Assembly: GCA_003524335.1 (NCBI GenBank) | Contig: DQHV01000341.1 | Span: forward strand, 1 to 6,937 | From: Candidatus Aminicenantota bacterium | Lineage (GTDB): Bacteria > Acidobacteriota > Aminicenantia > Aminicenantales > UBA8522 | Length of the DNA stretch: 6,937 nucleotides | Direction: 5' to 3' | Shown: one piece after another, positions 1-5,862 of the stretch | How positions within the stretch are numbered: position 1 is the first letter of the stretch | Layout: each line of letters begins with the position of its first letter | Position numbers and translations under genes: made by a program | Notes under the pieces: model-generated | Database searches by the model: none | Seen by the model: the letters and a program-made list of their open reading frames with translations, nothing else | What the model was told of the DNA's origin: nothing

Positions 1-13
1 GAGCGGGCATGGT

Positions 14-84
14 TCCTCTCGGCTTACCGAGAGGAGAGCAAAGCGAGGACAGGGAGCGAATTTTTCACGCTGGGAAAAATTCGC
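14..84. repeat. two adjacent perfect hairpins, repeat-like intergenic element
   Basis: Two inverted repeats lie in a stretch without a supportable gene. The first pairs CCTCTCGG (15-22) with CCGAGAGG (27-34) around a CTTA loop, and T14 with A35 extends it. The second pairs GCGAATTTTTC (56-66) with GAAAAATTCGC (74-84), 11 perfect pairs around a 7-base loop. Neither is followed by a clean T tract, so a classic rho-independent terminator is not well supported. Two such hairpins in about 70 bases suggest a dispersed palindromic repeat or the 3' part of a structured RNA, but one copy cannot show that it is repeated. The forward frame starting at base 1 is open to a TGA at 154-156, so the 3' end of a gene entering from the left remains possible. 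The pairing is directly seen; the meaning is inference. Confidence 0.4.
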
Positions 85-171
85 GTCTTTCTGAGGGATT
101 CTCCCGAGCTCAGTGGAAAAAAAGTGGCAAAAATGGTAAATTCTAGGGGCACCTGACGAGAATACACCGGT

Positions 172-247
172 GGGCGGTTAGCTCAGCTGGGAGAGCGCGG
201 CGTTCGCATCGCTGAGGTCGGGGGTTCGAGTCCCCTACCGTCCACCA
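172..247 (+). tRNA. tRNA-Ala (anticodon CGC)
   Basis: A complete 76-base cloverleaf. The acceptor stem pairs GGGCGGT (172-178) with ACCGTCC, followed by discriminator A244 and an encoded CCA at 245-247. The D stem is GCTC/GAGC (181-184/193-196). The anticodon stem CGGCG/CGCTG encloses the loop TTCGCAT (203-209), giving anticodon CGC at 205-207, which reads GCG alanine codons. The variable loop is 5 bases, and the T arm is GGGGG-TTCGAGT-CCCCT. The third acceptor pair is G.U, the identity element recognised by alanyl-tRNA synthetase, which independently confirms alanine. A run of seven T (249-255) follows the CCA directly and could help 3'-end formation. The next gene begins 33 bases downstream, so the two may share a transcript. 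A TAAATT at 137-142 is a possible -10 box but has no convincing -35. Confidence 0.97.
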
Positions 248-280
248 ATTTTTTTCCCCGGTGTCGGGCGGTGTCGTGAG

Positions 281-997
281 ATGATCGAAAAAGATATCTG
301 GGTCTTGGCCGGGACGGCGGCCACCCTCGGGTTCGTTCACACCGTCATAGGTCCTGACCATTATCTTCCATTCATCGTGATGAGCCGGGCCAGACGCTGG
401 TCACTTCCCAAGACGCTTCTGATCTCTTTTCTCTCCGGGCTCGGCCATGTCCTGAGTTCCGTCGTGCTCGGGTTCGCCGGCATCGCCCTCGGGATCGCTG
501 TAGCCCGGCTAGAAGGGATTGAATCCGTGCGGGGGAGCCTGGCCGCCTGGCTCCTGATCAGCTTCGGGTTCGCCTATTTCGTTTGGGGGCTCTGGCGGGC
601 GCTCAAGAGGCGGCCCCATTGTCATGCCCATGTCCACTCTGAAGGTGATGAGCACGAACATGGTCACGTCCATCAATCGGACCATTATCATCTCCACGGC
701 CGTAGGGAAAAAACCTCCATGACACCCTGGATCCTCTTCACCATCTTCGTCTTCGGGCCCTGCGAGCCGCTCATCCCCATCGTGATGTACCCGGCCGCCA
801 AGCACAACACTCTCGGCGTCGTCCTGGTCACCGCGGCCTTCGGGCTGACGACTATCGGTACCATGCTGGTCCTGATCACCCTCTCTTCATGGGGGCTGAG
901 CTTCCTGCCGCTCGGGAAGCTGGAACGGTACGTCCATGCTCTGGCCGGGGCGATGATCTTCATCTCCGGCCTCAGCGTTCAATTTCTGGGCCTCTGA
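281..997 (+). CDS. NicO/UreH-type nickel/cobalt transporter-like membrane protein
   Basis: A 238-residue inner-membrane protein with about six hydrophobic segments (roughly residues 7-24, 46-60, 61-76, 87-105, 149-170 and 177-202, plus a last one near 215-237; the second and third may be one hairpin). The first helix carries H20-x5-D26-H27, like the His/Asp-His signature of NiCoT, RcnA and UreH-type transporters. A second conserved-looking motif is FGPCEPLIP (158-166). Between the two halves is a cytosolic-looking loop with 11 His in residues 113-139 plus Cys114, a typical metal-binding feature of this superfamily. I infer transport of Ni2+, Co2+ or a related divalent metal, import or export unknown. 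No urease, hydrogenase or metal-sensor gene is visible nearby. The ATG at 281 has only a weak SD (GTGAG directly upstream), and no better in-frame start is apparent. Some relatives are labelled sulfite exporter TauE/SafE-like, so substrate confidence is limited. Confidence 0.8.
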   Translation: MIEKDIWVLAGTAATLGFVHTVIGPDHYLPFIVMSRARRWSLPKTLLISFLSGLGHVLSSVVLGFAGIALGIAVARLEGIESVRGSLAAWLLISFGFAYFVWGLWRALKRRPHCHAHVHSEGDEHEHGHVHQSDHYHLHGRREKTSMTPWILFTIFVFGPCEPLIPIVMYPAAKHNTLGVVLVTAAFGLTTIGTMLVLITLSSWGLSFLPLGKLERYVHALAGAMIFISGLSVQFLGL

Positions 998-1030
998 CCG
1001 GGGACACAGCGGCTTGCGTCCCCGCGGACG

Positions 1031-1555
1031 ATGGCGATGAAATTCATGGTCGACTGCATGCTGGGGAAGCTGGCCAAGTGGCTCAGAATCCTCGGCTTTA
1101 ACGCCGCCTACCTGAACAAGGCCGAAGACGGAGAACTCCTTCTCCTGGCCCGGCGTGAAAAACGGGTCCTCCTGACGAAAGACCAGGAGCTGCTTCAATC
1201 CGCCGCCGGCCTTCCCAGCCTTTTTGTCGAGAGCGACGATTGGCAGGAGCAGGTCACTCAGGTCCTCGACGCCTTCCGGCTGCGGGACCGGGCCAAGCCG
1301 CATTCGCGCTGTCTCGGCTGCAACGTCGAGCTCAAGAGAATCCCGAAGAGGATGGCCAGGAACCTGGTAACGCCCTTCGTCTTCGAACGGGCCGTCTCTT
1401 TCGCCATCTGCCCGTCCTGCGGCCGCGTGTTCTGGCCGGGCACCCACTTCGAAGACATGGACCTGAAAATTGGCCAAATCTTCCGGAAAAAAACCGAACC
1501 AAAGGAAAAAAGGCCGATGACCGGAGGGATAAGCAGAAACCGCCGGGAAGGATAA
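1031..1555 (+). CDS. Mut7-C RNase domain protein (PIN-like with zinc ribbon)
   Basis: A 174-residue soluble protein matching the Mut7-C family (COG1656 type). The N-terminal PIN-like half has the hallmark run MKFMVDCMLGKLAKWLRILG (from residue 3) with acidic Asp8, and LLTKDQEL (47-54) with Asp51, residues expected at a metal-dependent nuclease site. The C-terminal half has a zinc ribbon made by CLGC (Cys94, Cys97) and CPSC (Cys127, Cys130), followed by GRVFWPGTH (131-139), typical of this family. Ribonuclease activity is predicted from the fold; the biological target is unknown. After about residue 152 there is a Lys/Arg-rich tail, probably disordered and possibly nucleic-acid binding. Family members normally begin at MKF, so the second ATG (1037) is about as likely as 1031; neither has a good SD. 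The 33-base gap after the transporter gene suggests co-transcription. Confidence 0.88.
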   Translation: MAMKFMVDCMLGKLAKWLRILGFNAAYLNKAEDGELLLLARREKRVLLTKDQELLQSAAGLPSLFVESDDWQEQVTQVLDAFRLRDRAKPHSRCLGCNVELKRIPKRMARNLVTPFVFERAVSFAICPSCGRVFWPGTHFEDMDLKIGQIFRKKTEPKEKRPMTGGISRNRREG

Positions 1556-1575
1556 TCAAAACGGCCTGAGTTTCG

Positions 1576-1610
1576 TATAATATATAGAGACCGGACAAAA
1601 AGAAGGAGGA
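1576..1610 (+). promoter_or_regulatory. -10 box TATAAT and strong SD for the ybjQ-like gene
   Basis: A perfect TATAAT sits at 1576-1581 inside an AT-rich patch that stands out from the GC-rich surroundings. No good TTGACA is found 16-18 bases upstream, so the promoter would depend on the -10 or on an activator. The expected transcription start is near 1588. An AAGGAGGA SD follows at 1603-1610, ending 3 bases before the ATG at 1614, and it fixes that start. Confidence 0.5.
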
Positions 1611-1613
1611 CGC

Positions 1614-1940
1614 ATGATCATCACGACGACTCCCCAGATCGAAGGCAAGAAGGTAAAATCCTATCTCGGCTTAGTCAGCGGAGAAGCGATCATGGGCGCC
1701 GATATAATCAAGGACCTATTCGCCGGAATCCGCAACATCGTCGGCGGCCGCGCGGCCGCCTACGAGCAGGAGTTGAGGCGGGCGAAAGAAATCGCCATCG
1801 CTGAGATGACGGAGAGTGCCAACGGCCTCGGGGCCAACGCGGTCATCGGCGTCGACCTGGACTACGAAACCCTCGGCCAGGGCGGCAACATGCTTATGGT
1901 CAGCGCCAGCGGCACCGCCGTCAAGTACGAGGACGCATAA
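1614..1940 (+). CDS. YbjQ/UPF0145 family protein
   Basis: A 108-residue protein covering the whole YbjQ (UPF0145, PF01906) domain at the usual family length. Recognisable family segments are the start [25 protein letters not shown] (17-28), an [10 protein letters not shown] block (42-51), the helix with [23 protein letters not shown] (63-85), and a closing SGTAVKYE (99-106). Known structures of the family form pentamers or larger rings. The common label heavy-metal-binding is historical: this protein has no Cys and no His, so metal binding is not supported by its residues. The molecular role is unknown. The start is secured by the AAGGAGGA SD. The next gene follows after 12 bases, so the two are very probably one operon. 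Confidence 0.92.
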   Translation: MIITTTPQIEGKKVKSYLGLVSGEAIMGADIIKDLFAGIRNIVGGRAAAYEQELRRAKEIAIAEMTESANGLGANAVIGVDLDYETLGQGGNMLMVSASGTAVKYEDA

Positions 1941-1952
1941 GGGGGGATCAGC

Positions 1953-2318
1953 ATGGACAAGCATGTTCAGCTCATCGGCATCCTCTGGATCGTCTACGGA
2001 ATTATGGGGCTTCTGTTTGCTTTCTTTATCTTTCTGGTGCTCTTCGGAGTGTCCTTTATCCCTGACCTGGGCAACATCGCGCCCGGAATCCTGAGGCTCA
2101 TCGCCTGGATTTCCAGCCTCTTCTTCCTGGCCTTGGCGCTGCCGCAGATCATCGCCGGGATGGGACTGATGAAGCGGAAAGAATGGGGACGGATCCTGAC
2201 CCTCATCGTTTCGTTCTTCCATCTGATCAGCTTCCCGCTGGGGACGGCCCTGGGCATTTACTCGTTTGTCATCCTCCTCAAGCCGGAGACGATCAAGCTT
2301 TTTAACCCTATCCCTTAA
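1953..2318 (+). CDS. small three-helix membrane protein of unknown function
   Basis: A 121-residue very hydrophobic protein with three predicted membrane spans (about residues 7-34, 46-72 and 80-108) and a short polar C-terminus ending KPETIKLFNPIP. A basic turn, MKRKEWGR (73-80), separates the second and third spans and would lie in the cytosol by the positive-inside rule. There is no signal peptidase site, enzyme motif or metal ligand cluster, and I do not assign a named family. The shape and the closing LLKPETIKLF pattern resemble small uncharacterised inner-membrane proteins of the DUF4064/DUF2127-like kind, but that is only an impression. A G-rich SD (GGGGGGA, 1941-1947) lies 5 bases before the ATG. 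It directly follows the YbjQ-like gene, so the two may act together. Confidence 0.8.
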   Translation: MDKHVQLIGILWIVYGIMGLLFAFFIFLVLFGVSFIPDLGNIAPGILRLIAWISSLFFLALALPQIIAGMGLMKRKEWGRILTLIVSFFHLISFPLGTALGIYSFVILLKPETIKLFNPIP

Positions 2319-2344
2319 AAACTAGACGGAAAACCAGCAGAGCC

Positions 2345-2373
2345 TTGACAGCCTCCCCCAGAAAGTATTAAAT
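2345..2373 (+). promoter_or_regulatory. sigma70-like promoter candidate upstream of the radical SAM gene
   Basis: A consensus -35 TTGACA at 2345-2350 is followed after 17 bases by TTAAAT (2368-2373, 4 of 6 matches to TATAAT). TATTAA at 2366-2371 (15-base spacing) is an alternative -10. Transcription would start near 2380, giving an untranslated leader of about 180 bases before the ATG at 2563. This is the only consensus TTGACA I found with a plausible -10 in the intergenic regions. Confidence 0.5.
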
Positions 2374-2410
2374 AGAAATCGTAAGCAAAGAGGCTAAAAA
2401 GGGGTAGGCT

Positions 2411-2449
2411 CGTCACATCTCTATCGTTTTATGATGACGCTCTCTTTTT
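2411..2449 (+). terminator. weak terminator- or attenuator-like hairpin in the leader
   Basis: CGTCA (2411-2415) pairs with TGACG (2435-2439). The stem can extend by CAT (2416-2418) with ATG (2431-2433), leaving A2434 bulged. It is followed by a T-rich stretch, CTCTCTTTTTC (2440-2450). The stem is short and the loop is 12 bases, so this is a weak intrinsic terminator at best. It could end the upstream ybjQ/membrane-protein unit or act as an attenuator downstream of the promoter candidate at 2345. Confidence 0.25.
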
Positions 2450-2489
2450 CCTGACCTATTCGCCAGATTCCCTGGACAGAGCCGGGGTG

Positions 2490-2562
2490 TCGCCGGACGA
2501 TTAGCGGTCCCGGCGATTCTCCTCTCCAGCTCGCCCCTTTTGGCCGGGGAGGGAGGGGAAAG
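2490..2562 (+). promoter_or_regulatory. structured leader and possibly sequestered ribosome binding site
   Basis: TCGCCGG (2490-2496) pairs perfectly with CCGGCGA (2510-2516) around a 13-base loop. Just downstream, the pyrimidine tract TCTCCTCTCC (2518-2527) is largely complementary to the purine tract GGAGGGAGG that contains the SD (GGAGGGG, 2552-2558, 4 bases before the ATG). CCCC (2534-2537) can pair with GGGG (2546-2549) inside it. A hairpin closing the ribosome binding site is therefore possible. I do not recognise a known riboswitch class. The SD itself is clear and fixes the start at 2563; regulation is inference. Confidence 0.35.
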
Positions 2563-4101
2563 ATGAACCCGAAGGTCACAGTCCAGGAGAGTCCACAGAC
2601 GCTTCCGCAACCGCCAATGCCCGGGACGTCACGCCCGACCAAACACCGAAAGCCGCTGGCCCGTAAGGTCATCGGTTTAGCCGCTTGGGCGGGTCCTCGG
2701 GTAGGCCGGCTCGGCCCACTTCGGAGGGCCTTGACGGATTCCTGGGAGAGAAAGATCCGCAAGGGGATCAAGGCCGATATCGAGAAGGGGATCCATCCGC
2801 CGGGCGTTGTTCGTGACCGGGCCGAGATGGGCATCGCCATGTTGCGGACCATCGAGCGGGGAGTGGCCGAGGGCCGGCTGGGACGGCCGGCCGTGGATCG
2901 GCTGCTCAACGTTTTGGTCGGGGACTCTCTTGTCAGTCACGGCATCCCGAGCGTCAAGGATCAGTTCAAGGCTCGGTTCGGTTTCCGGCCGCCAGGCTTC
3001 CTGCTGATCAGCCCGACCAAAACCTGCAACCTCCGCTGTACTGGCTGCTATGCGGATTCCGGGGCGACTCCAGAAAAACTCGAATGGCCGATCATCCTCC
3101 GTCTGGCGAGGGAAGCCCGCGAGCTCTGGGGCGCCGTTTTCATCGTCATCAGCGGCGGAGAACCTTTGGCCTATCGAGACGAGGGAAAAACCGTCCTCGA
3201 CCTGGCCGAGGAGAATCCGGGCTGCTTCTTTATGATGTACACCAACGGGACCCTCATCGATGACGAGGTCGCCCGGCGATTGGGGAAGACGGGAAATCTC
3301 ATTCCGGCCATCTCCGTCGAAGGGTTGCGCGAAGAGACGGACAAGCGGCGCGGCGCCGGGATCTTCGACCAGGTCGTAGCCGCCATGAAGCGGCTGCGCC
3401 GCGAGAAGGTGCTCTTCGGAATCTCGATGACGGCCACCCGCGGGAACGCCGAACATCTGCTTTCCGACGAGGTCATTGATTTTTATTTTTACCGGATGGG
3501 CGCGCTTTATGGCTGGCTCTTCCATTATATGCCCATCGGCCGGGCCTACACCCTGCAGATGCTCCCGACGCCCGAGCAGCGCCTCTGGATGTGGCGGCGT
3601 TCCTGGCAGCTGGTCAACGAGCGTCATGTGTTCATGGCCGATTTCTGGAACAGCGGCACCGTTTCGCTCGGCTGCATCAGCGCCGGACATGAAGGCGGGT
3701 ATATGACCGTGGATTGGGACGGAAAGGTCAGCCCCTGCGTGTTTATCCCGTATTCACCTTTAAATATCCACCAGGTCTACAGCCAGGGGAAAACATTGAC
3801 TGACGTCTGGCTTCATCCGTTCTTAGCCAGGCTTCGCGCCTGGCAGGCGGATTACAGCAACGAGAAGCGGTACACTAAGGGGAGCCGGCACGGGAACTGG
3901 ATGATGCCCTGTCCCATCCGCGACCATTACGACGAGTTCTTCGCGATGCTCCGGGAGCACGGGCCCGAGCCCGTCGACGAGAGCGCCCAAGCCGCCATGC
4001 TCGACCCCGAATACCGGCGCGGCATGGTCTCGTACAACCGGGCCGTGGCCGATCTCTTCGACCCTATCTGGAAGACGAGATACATGGAGGGCAAGGAATG
4101 A
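2563..4101 (+). CDS. radical SAM protein with N-terminal extension and short C-terminal cysteine region
   Basis: A 512-residue radical SAM enzyme. The [4Fe-4S]/SAM motif CNLRCTGC gives Cys155, Cys159 and Cys162. It is followed by SGGEP (197-201), the SAM-binding GGE motif, and TNGT (227-230), as in the partial TIM barrel of COG0535-type enzymes. The C-terminal region has only Cys371, Cys392 and Cys450, set in CISAGHEGGYMTVDWDGKVSPC-like surroundings that resemble a SPASM/twitch region. That gives room for at most one ordinary auxiliary cluster, not the two of full SPASM enzymes. Residues 1-20 are Pro/Gln-rich, and 28-140 are basic and mostly helical, an unusually long extension that could mediate membrane or partner contact. 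Such enzymes usually modify peptides, cofactors or lipids; the substrate here is unknown and no precursor peptide is visible nearby. The start is set by GGAGGGG. The DUF3108-like gene follows after 28 bases. Confidence 0.9.
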   Translation: MNPKVTVQESPQTLPQPPMPGTSRPTKHRKPLARKVIGLAAWAGPRVGRLGPLRRALTDSWERKIRKGIKADIEKGIHPPGVVRDRAEMGIAMLRTIERGVAEGRLGRPAVDRLLNVLVGDSLVSHGIPSVKDQFKARFGFRPPGFLLISPTKTCNLRCTGCYADSGATPEKLEWPIILRLAREARELWGAVFIVISGGEPLAYRDEGKTVLDLAEENPGCFFMMYTNGTLIDDEVARRLGKTGNLIPAISVEGLREETDKRRGAGIFDQVVAAMKRLRREKVLFGISMTATRGNAEHLLSDEVIDFYFYRMGALYGWLFHYMPIGRAYTLQMLPTPEQRLWMWRRSWQLVNERHVFMADFWNSGTVSLGCISAGHEGGYMTVDWDGKVSPCVFIPYSPLNIHQVYSQGKTLTDVWLHPFLARLRAWQADYSNEKRYTKGSRHGNWMMPCPIRDHYDEFFAMLREHGPEPVDESAQAAMLDPEYRRGMVSYNRAVADLFDPIWKTRYMEGKE

Positions 4102-4129
4102 ACAGGGCTGCCGGGATCAACTGAATCTC

Positions 4130-4972
4130 ATGATCACAGCCGAGCGGGGATCATTTCCGGCCATGACGGCCAGACTTTTGCTCGCTTCCGTCCTCATCGC
4201 GTGCTCAACCCCTCCGCTTTCTGCGACGCTTGAAGGTCCCCCATCCAATCAGCCGGTGTTCGGCAACGACCGGACCCCAGGTAGAGAGAGGGTATGGCGC
4301 CGCCTGACCGAGTATTCCATCAAGGCCAGAGTCCCCATTCTCGGCGATATCGGCCACGTAGGGACGTTCGCCATCGAAGCAGAAGTGCGCCGGACCGGTG
4401 ACTTCCAGGATAGGGTTTTTCGCATCTTTGGCCGCTCCAAGCCAGAGCTGGCCAAGAAGGGCAAAGACTACAGCGGCGAACTCGAGATGGTTAGGGCGCT
4501 TCCCATAGAGGGAGAGGGTGGACGCGACGAGATGGAAGTCGGGATAGCCGGGACGGCGATCAGTTCGTCTTCGGGGTACTTCAAGAAAAACGGGGTCAGT
4601 GAGGCTGAGAGCATCGCTTTCTACCCGGACTACGCCGTCTCCAGGAGGGAAAATGGGAGCGAGAAAAGGGTCGAGGGCAGCTGCGGCTGCCTCATTTCAG
4701 CCATGGAGCACTTCCTGGAGCACGAAATCAGGGAGGGCGATGTCTATGAATCGAGGTTTGTCTTCGGCGGGGCAAGGGTTTTTCCGATCGATTTTACGAC
4801 CTATGACGGTGTTGAGAAGGACGAGAAGGGGATGCCAAAAATCGTCAAGAAGAAGGGCGGCATCCGCCTCTGGCTGAGCAAAGAAGGACCGTACAAGGAC
4901 ACCTACCTTCGCCTGATGATTCAGTATAAATGGTACCTCACGCTTCATCTGGAGATGGTGAAAAGCACCTGA
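4130..4972 (+). CDS. exported DUF3108-like protein (possible lipoprotein)
   Basis: A 280-residue protein from the first ATG. A short hydrophobic stretch, LLLASVLIAC (16-25), forms a signal sequence. LIAC fits a lipobox (Cys25), while LSA (30-32) is an alternative signal peptidase I site. An in-frame ATG at 4163 (residue 12) may be the real start; neither ATG has a good SD, so 4130 is given as the outer bound. The mature part is soluble and probably beta-rich. Segments such as LTEYSIKARVPILGDIGHVG (59-78), CLISAMEHFLEHEIREGD (187-204), then a beta region with YDGVEKDEKG and a closing IRLWLSKEG, follow the order seen in DUF3108 proteins of the periplasm. This family match is from memory of the pattern and only moderately sure. 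The molecular role is unknown. It sits 28 bases after the radical SAM gene, so co-expression is likely. Confidence 0.75.
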   Translation: MITAERGSFPAMTARLLLASVLIACSTPPLSATLEGPPSNQPVFGNDRTPGRERVWRRLTEYSIKARVPILGDIGHVGTFAIEAEVRRTGDFQDRVFRIFGRSKPELAKKGKDYSGELEMVRALPIEGEGGRDEMEVGIAGTAISSSSGYFKKNGVSEAESIAFYPDYAVSRRENGSEKRVEGSCGCLISAMEHFLEHEIREGDVYESRFVFGGARVFPIDFTTYDGVEKDEKGMPKIVKKKGGIRLWLSKEGPYKDTYLRLMIQYKWYLTLHLEMVKST

Positions 4973-5003
4973 TCTCGGTCGCACCTACCTCTCAGGACGG
5001 CTT

Positions 5004-5843
5004 TTAGAGCCGGACCGAAACGCCTCCCCTGATTAGAAAGCCATCCCAGATCCCGGCATCGATGAGAAGGTGAATGTTGGGAGTTATGACGGCCTTGAGA
5101 CCGAGGTTGAGCTGGAGAAAGGGCACGAACCCGGGCAGGAAGAAGTCTTCTCCTTCCGCCTCTATTTCTTCTTTAAGCTTCGTGATGCTTTTGCTGACCG
5201 AATCGCTGTAGTGTTCCGAAGCCTCGCCGGGAAGGTCCAGGTCACCGCTGTAGGAATAGTTGATTTGGGCCTGTTCCAGGGCGGATGCGGTGGCGGCTCC
5301 CAGGCCGACGGTCAGATAGGGATGGAGGACTGAGGAAGGGAAAATATCCCAGCGCAGGCTCAGATGGAAGGACCAAGGCTTGATCAAGAACTCGCCCGCC
5401 GAGGTGGCGCTGAAATGGGCATTTTGCTGAGTGAACGGGTCCTCTAGAATGAGTGATGTCGATACCTCGGGCAACGACACCCTCATCGTTGTCTTTTCGA
5501 TCGAAAACCCGAGGCTGAAGGACCCTTTCTCTCCGCCGGGATAGTACCTGACCTCGAACCCAAAGTTGTCGCCTCCGGAGTCAAACCGAACCTCCTGACC
5601 ATAGCTTTTTTCGACCAGCATCGGGTAGTCGGCCTGGATGTCCCCGAGGATTTTATCCTTCAGTTCAGTTTCCAGAGCGTCGTTGATGCCTTCTTCTATG
5701 ACAGTACGGAGGAGGTCGATGCTCCACCTCGAATAGTGGAACCCGAACTCCCAGCGGCCCTGAGGACTCGCCGCCGCGGCCTGTCCCAGGAAACCCAATC
5801 CAAAAATGAAAACGGCGAGAACCCCGCTAACGCTTTTCCTCAT
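5004..5843 (-). CDS. exported outer-membrane beta-barrel-like protein of unknown function
   Basis: A 279-residue protein starting at the ATG whose complement is 5841-5843. The frame is open to 5918, but a perfect AAAGGAGGT SD lies 7 bases before this ATG, and it opens a clean signal peptide: MRK, a hydrophobic core to about residue 20, then QAAAA with cleavage near residues 24-25. The mature protein has alternating-pattern strands typical of outer-membrane barrels, for example FGFEVRYYPG (94-103), GSFSLGFSIE (107-116), WSFHLSLRWDIFP (157-169), HPYLTVGLGAA (174-184), FLQLNLGLKAVI (242-253) and the closing FLIRGGVSVRL (269-279). Two polar, helix-like inserts (about 41-75 and 205-232) are unusual for a simple barrel. 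No named family is recognised. It follows the YaiO-like gene by 19 bases and is probably translated from the same mRNA. Confidence 0.85.
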   Translation of the reverse strand: MRKSVSGVLAVFIFGLGFLGQAAAASPQGRWEFGFHYSRWSIDLLRTVIEEGINDALETELKDKILGDIQADYPMLVEKSYGQEVRFDSGGDNFGFEVRYYPGGEKGSFSLGFSIEKTTMRVSLPEVSTSLILEDPFTQQNAHFSATSAGEFLIKPWSFHLSLRWDIFPSSVLHPYLTVGLGAATASALEQAQINYSYSGDLDLPGEASEHYSDSVSKSITKLKEEIEAEGEDFFLPGFVPFLQLNLGLKAVITPNIHLLIDAGIWDGFLIRGGVSVRL

Positions 5844-5850
5844 CGTCCTG

Positions 5851-5859
5851 ACCTCCTTT
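5851..5859 (-). promoter_or_regulatory. strong Shine-Dalgarno site that fixes the barrel gene start
   Basis: On the minus strand this reads AAAGGAGGT, fully complementary to the 16S rRNA 3' end, and lies 7 bases before the ATG at 5843. It sits in the 19-base gap after the YaiO-like stop codon (5863-5865). It argues against the upstream in-frame ATG at 5918, which would overlap the YaiO-like gene by 56 bases. Confidence 0.85.
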
Positions 5860-5862
5860 AAT

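Noticed and set aside
143..361. Minus-strand reading frame across the tRNA, containing GDSNPRPQRCERRALPAE
   Set aside because: This is the antisense translation of the tRNA-Ala gene, a well-known type of spurious protein in databases.
887..1477. Long minus-strand frame opposite the transporter and Mut7-C genes
   Set aside because: It is antisense to two well-supported genes, has no SD or recognisable domain, and has the Gly/Arg/Pro-rich composition of a shadow frame in GC-rich DNA.
1743..1760. Perfect 18-base palindrome, GGCGGCCGC followed by GCGGCCGCC, with two adjacent NotI sites
   Set aside because: It coincides exactly with codons 44-49 (Gly-Gly-Arg-Ala-Ala-Ala) in a conserved part of the YbjQ-like protein, so GC-rich codon choice explains it.
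2421..2909. Minus-strand frames across the radical SAM leader, and short plus-strand frames as possible precursor peptides
   Set aside because: None has an SD together with leader/core peptide features; the plus-strand candidate is only seven residues long.
2677..3690. 337-codon minus-strand frame inside the radical SAM gene
   Set aside because: The opposite strand carries the radical SAM motifs in the right order, and the minus frame shows no recognisable family pattern.
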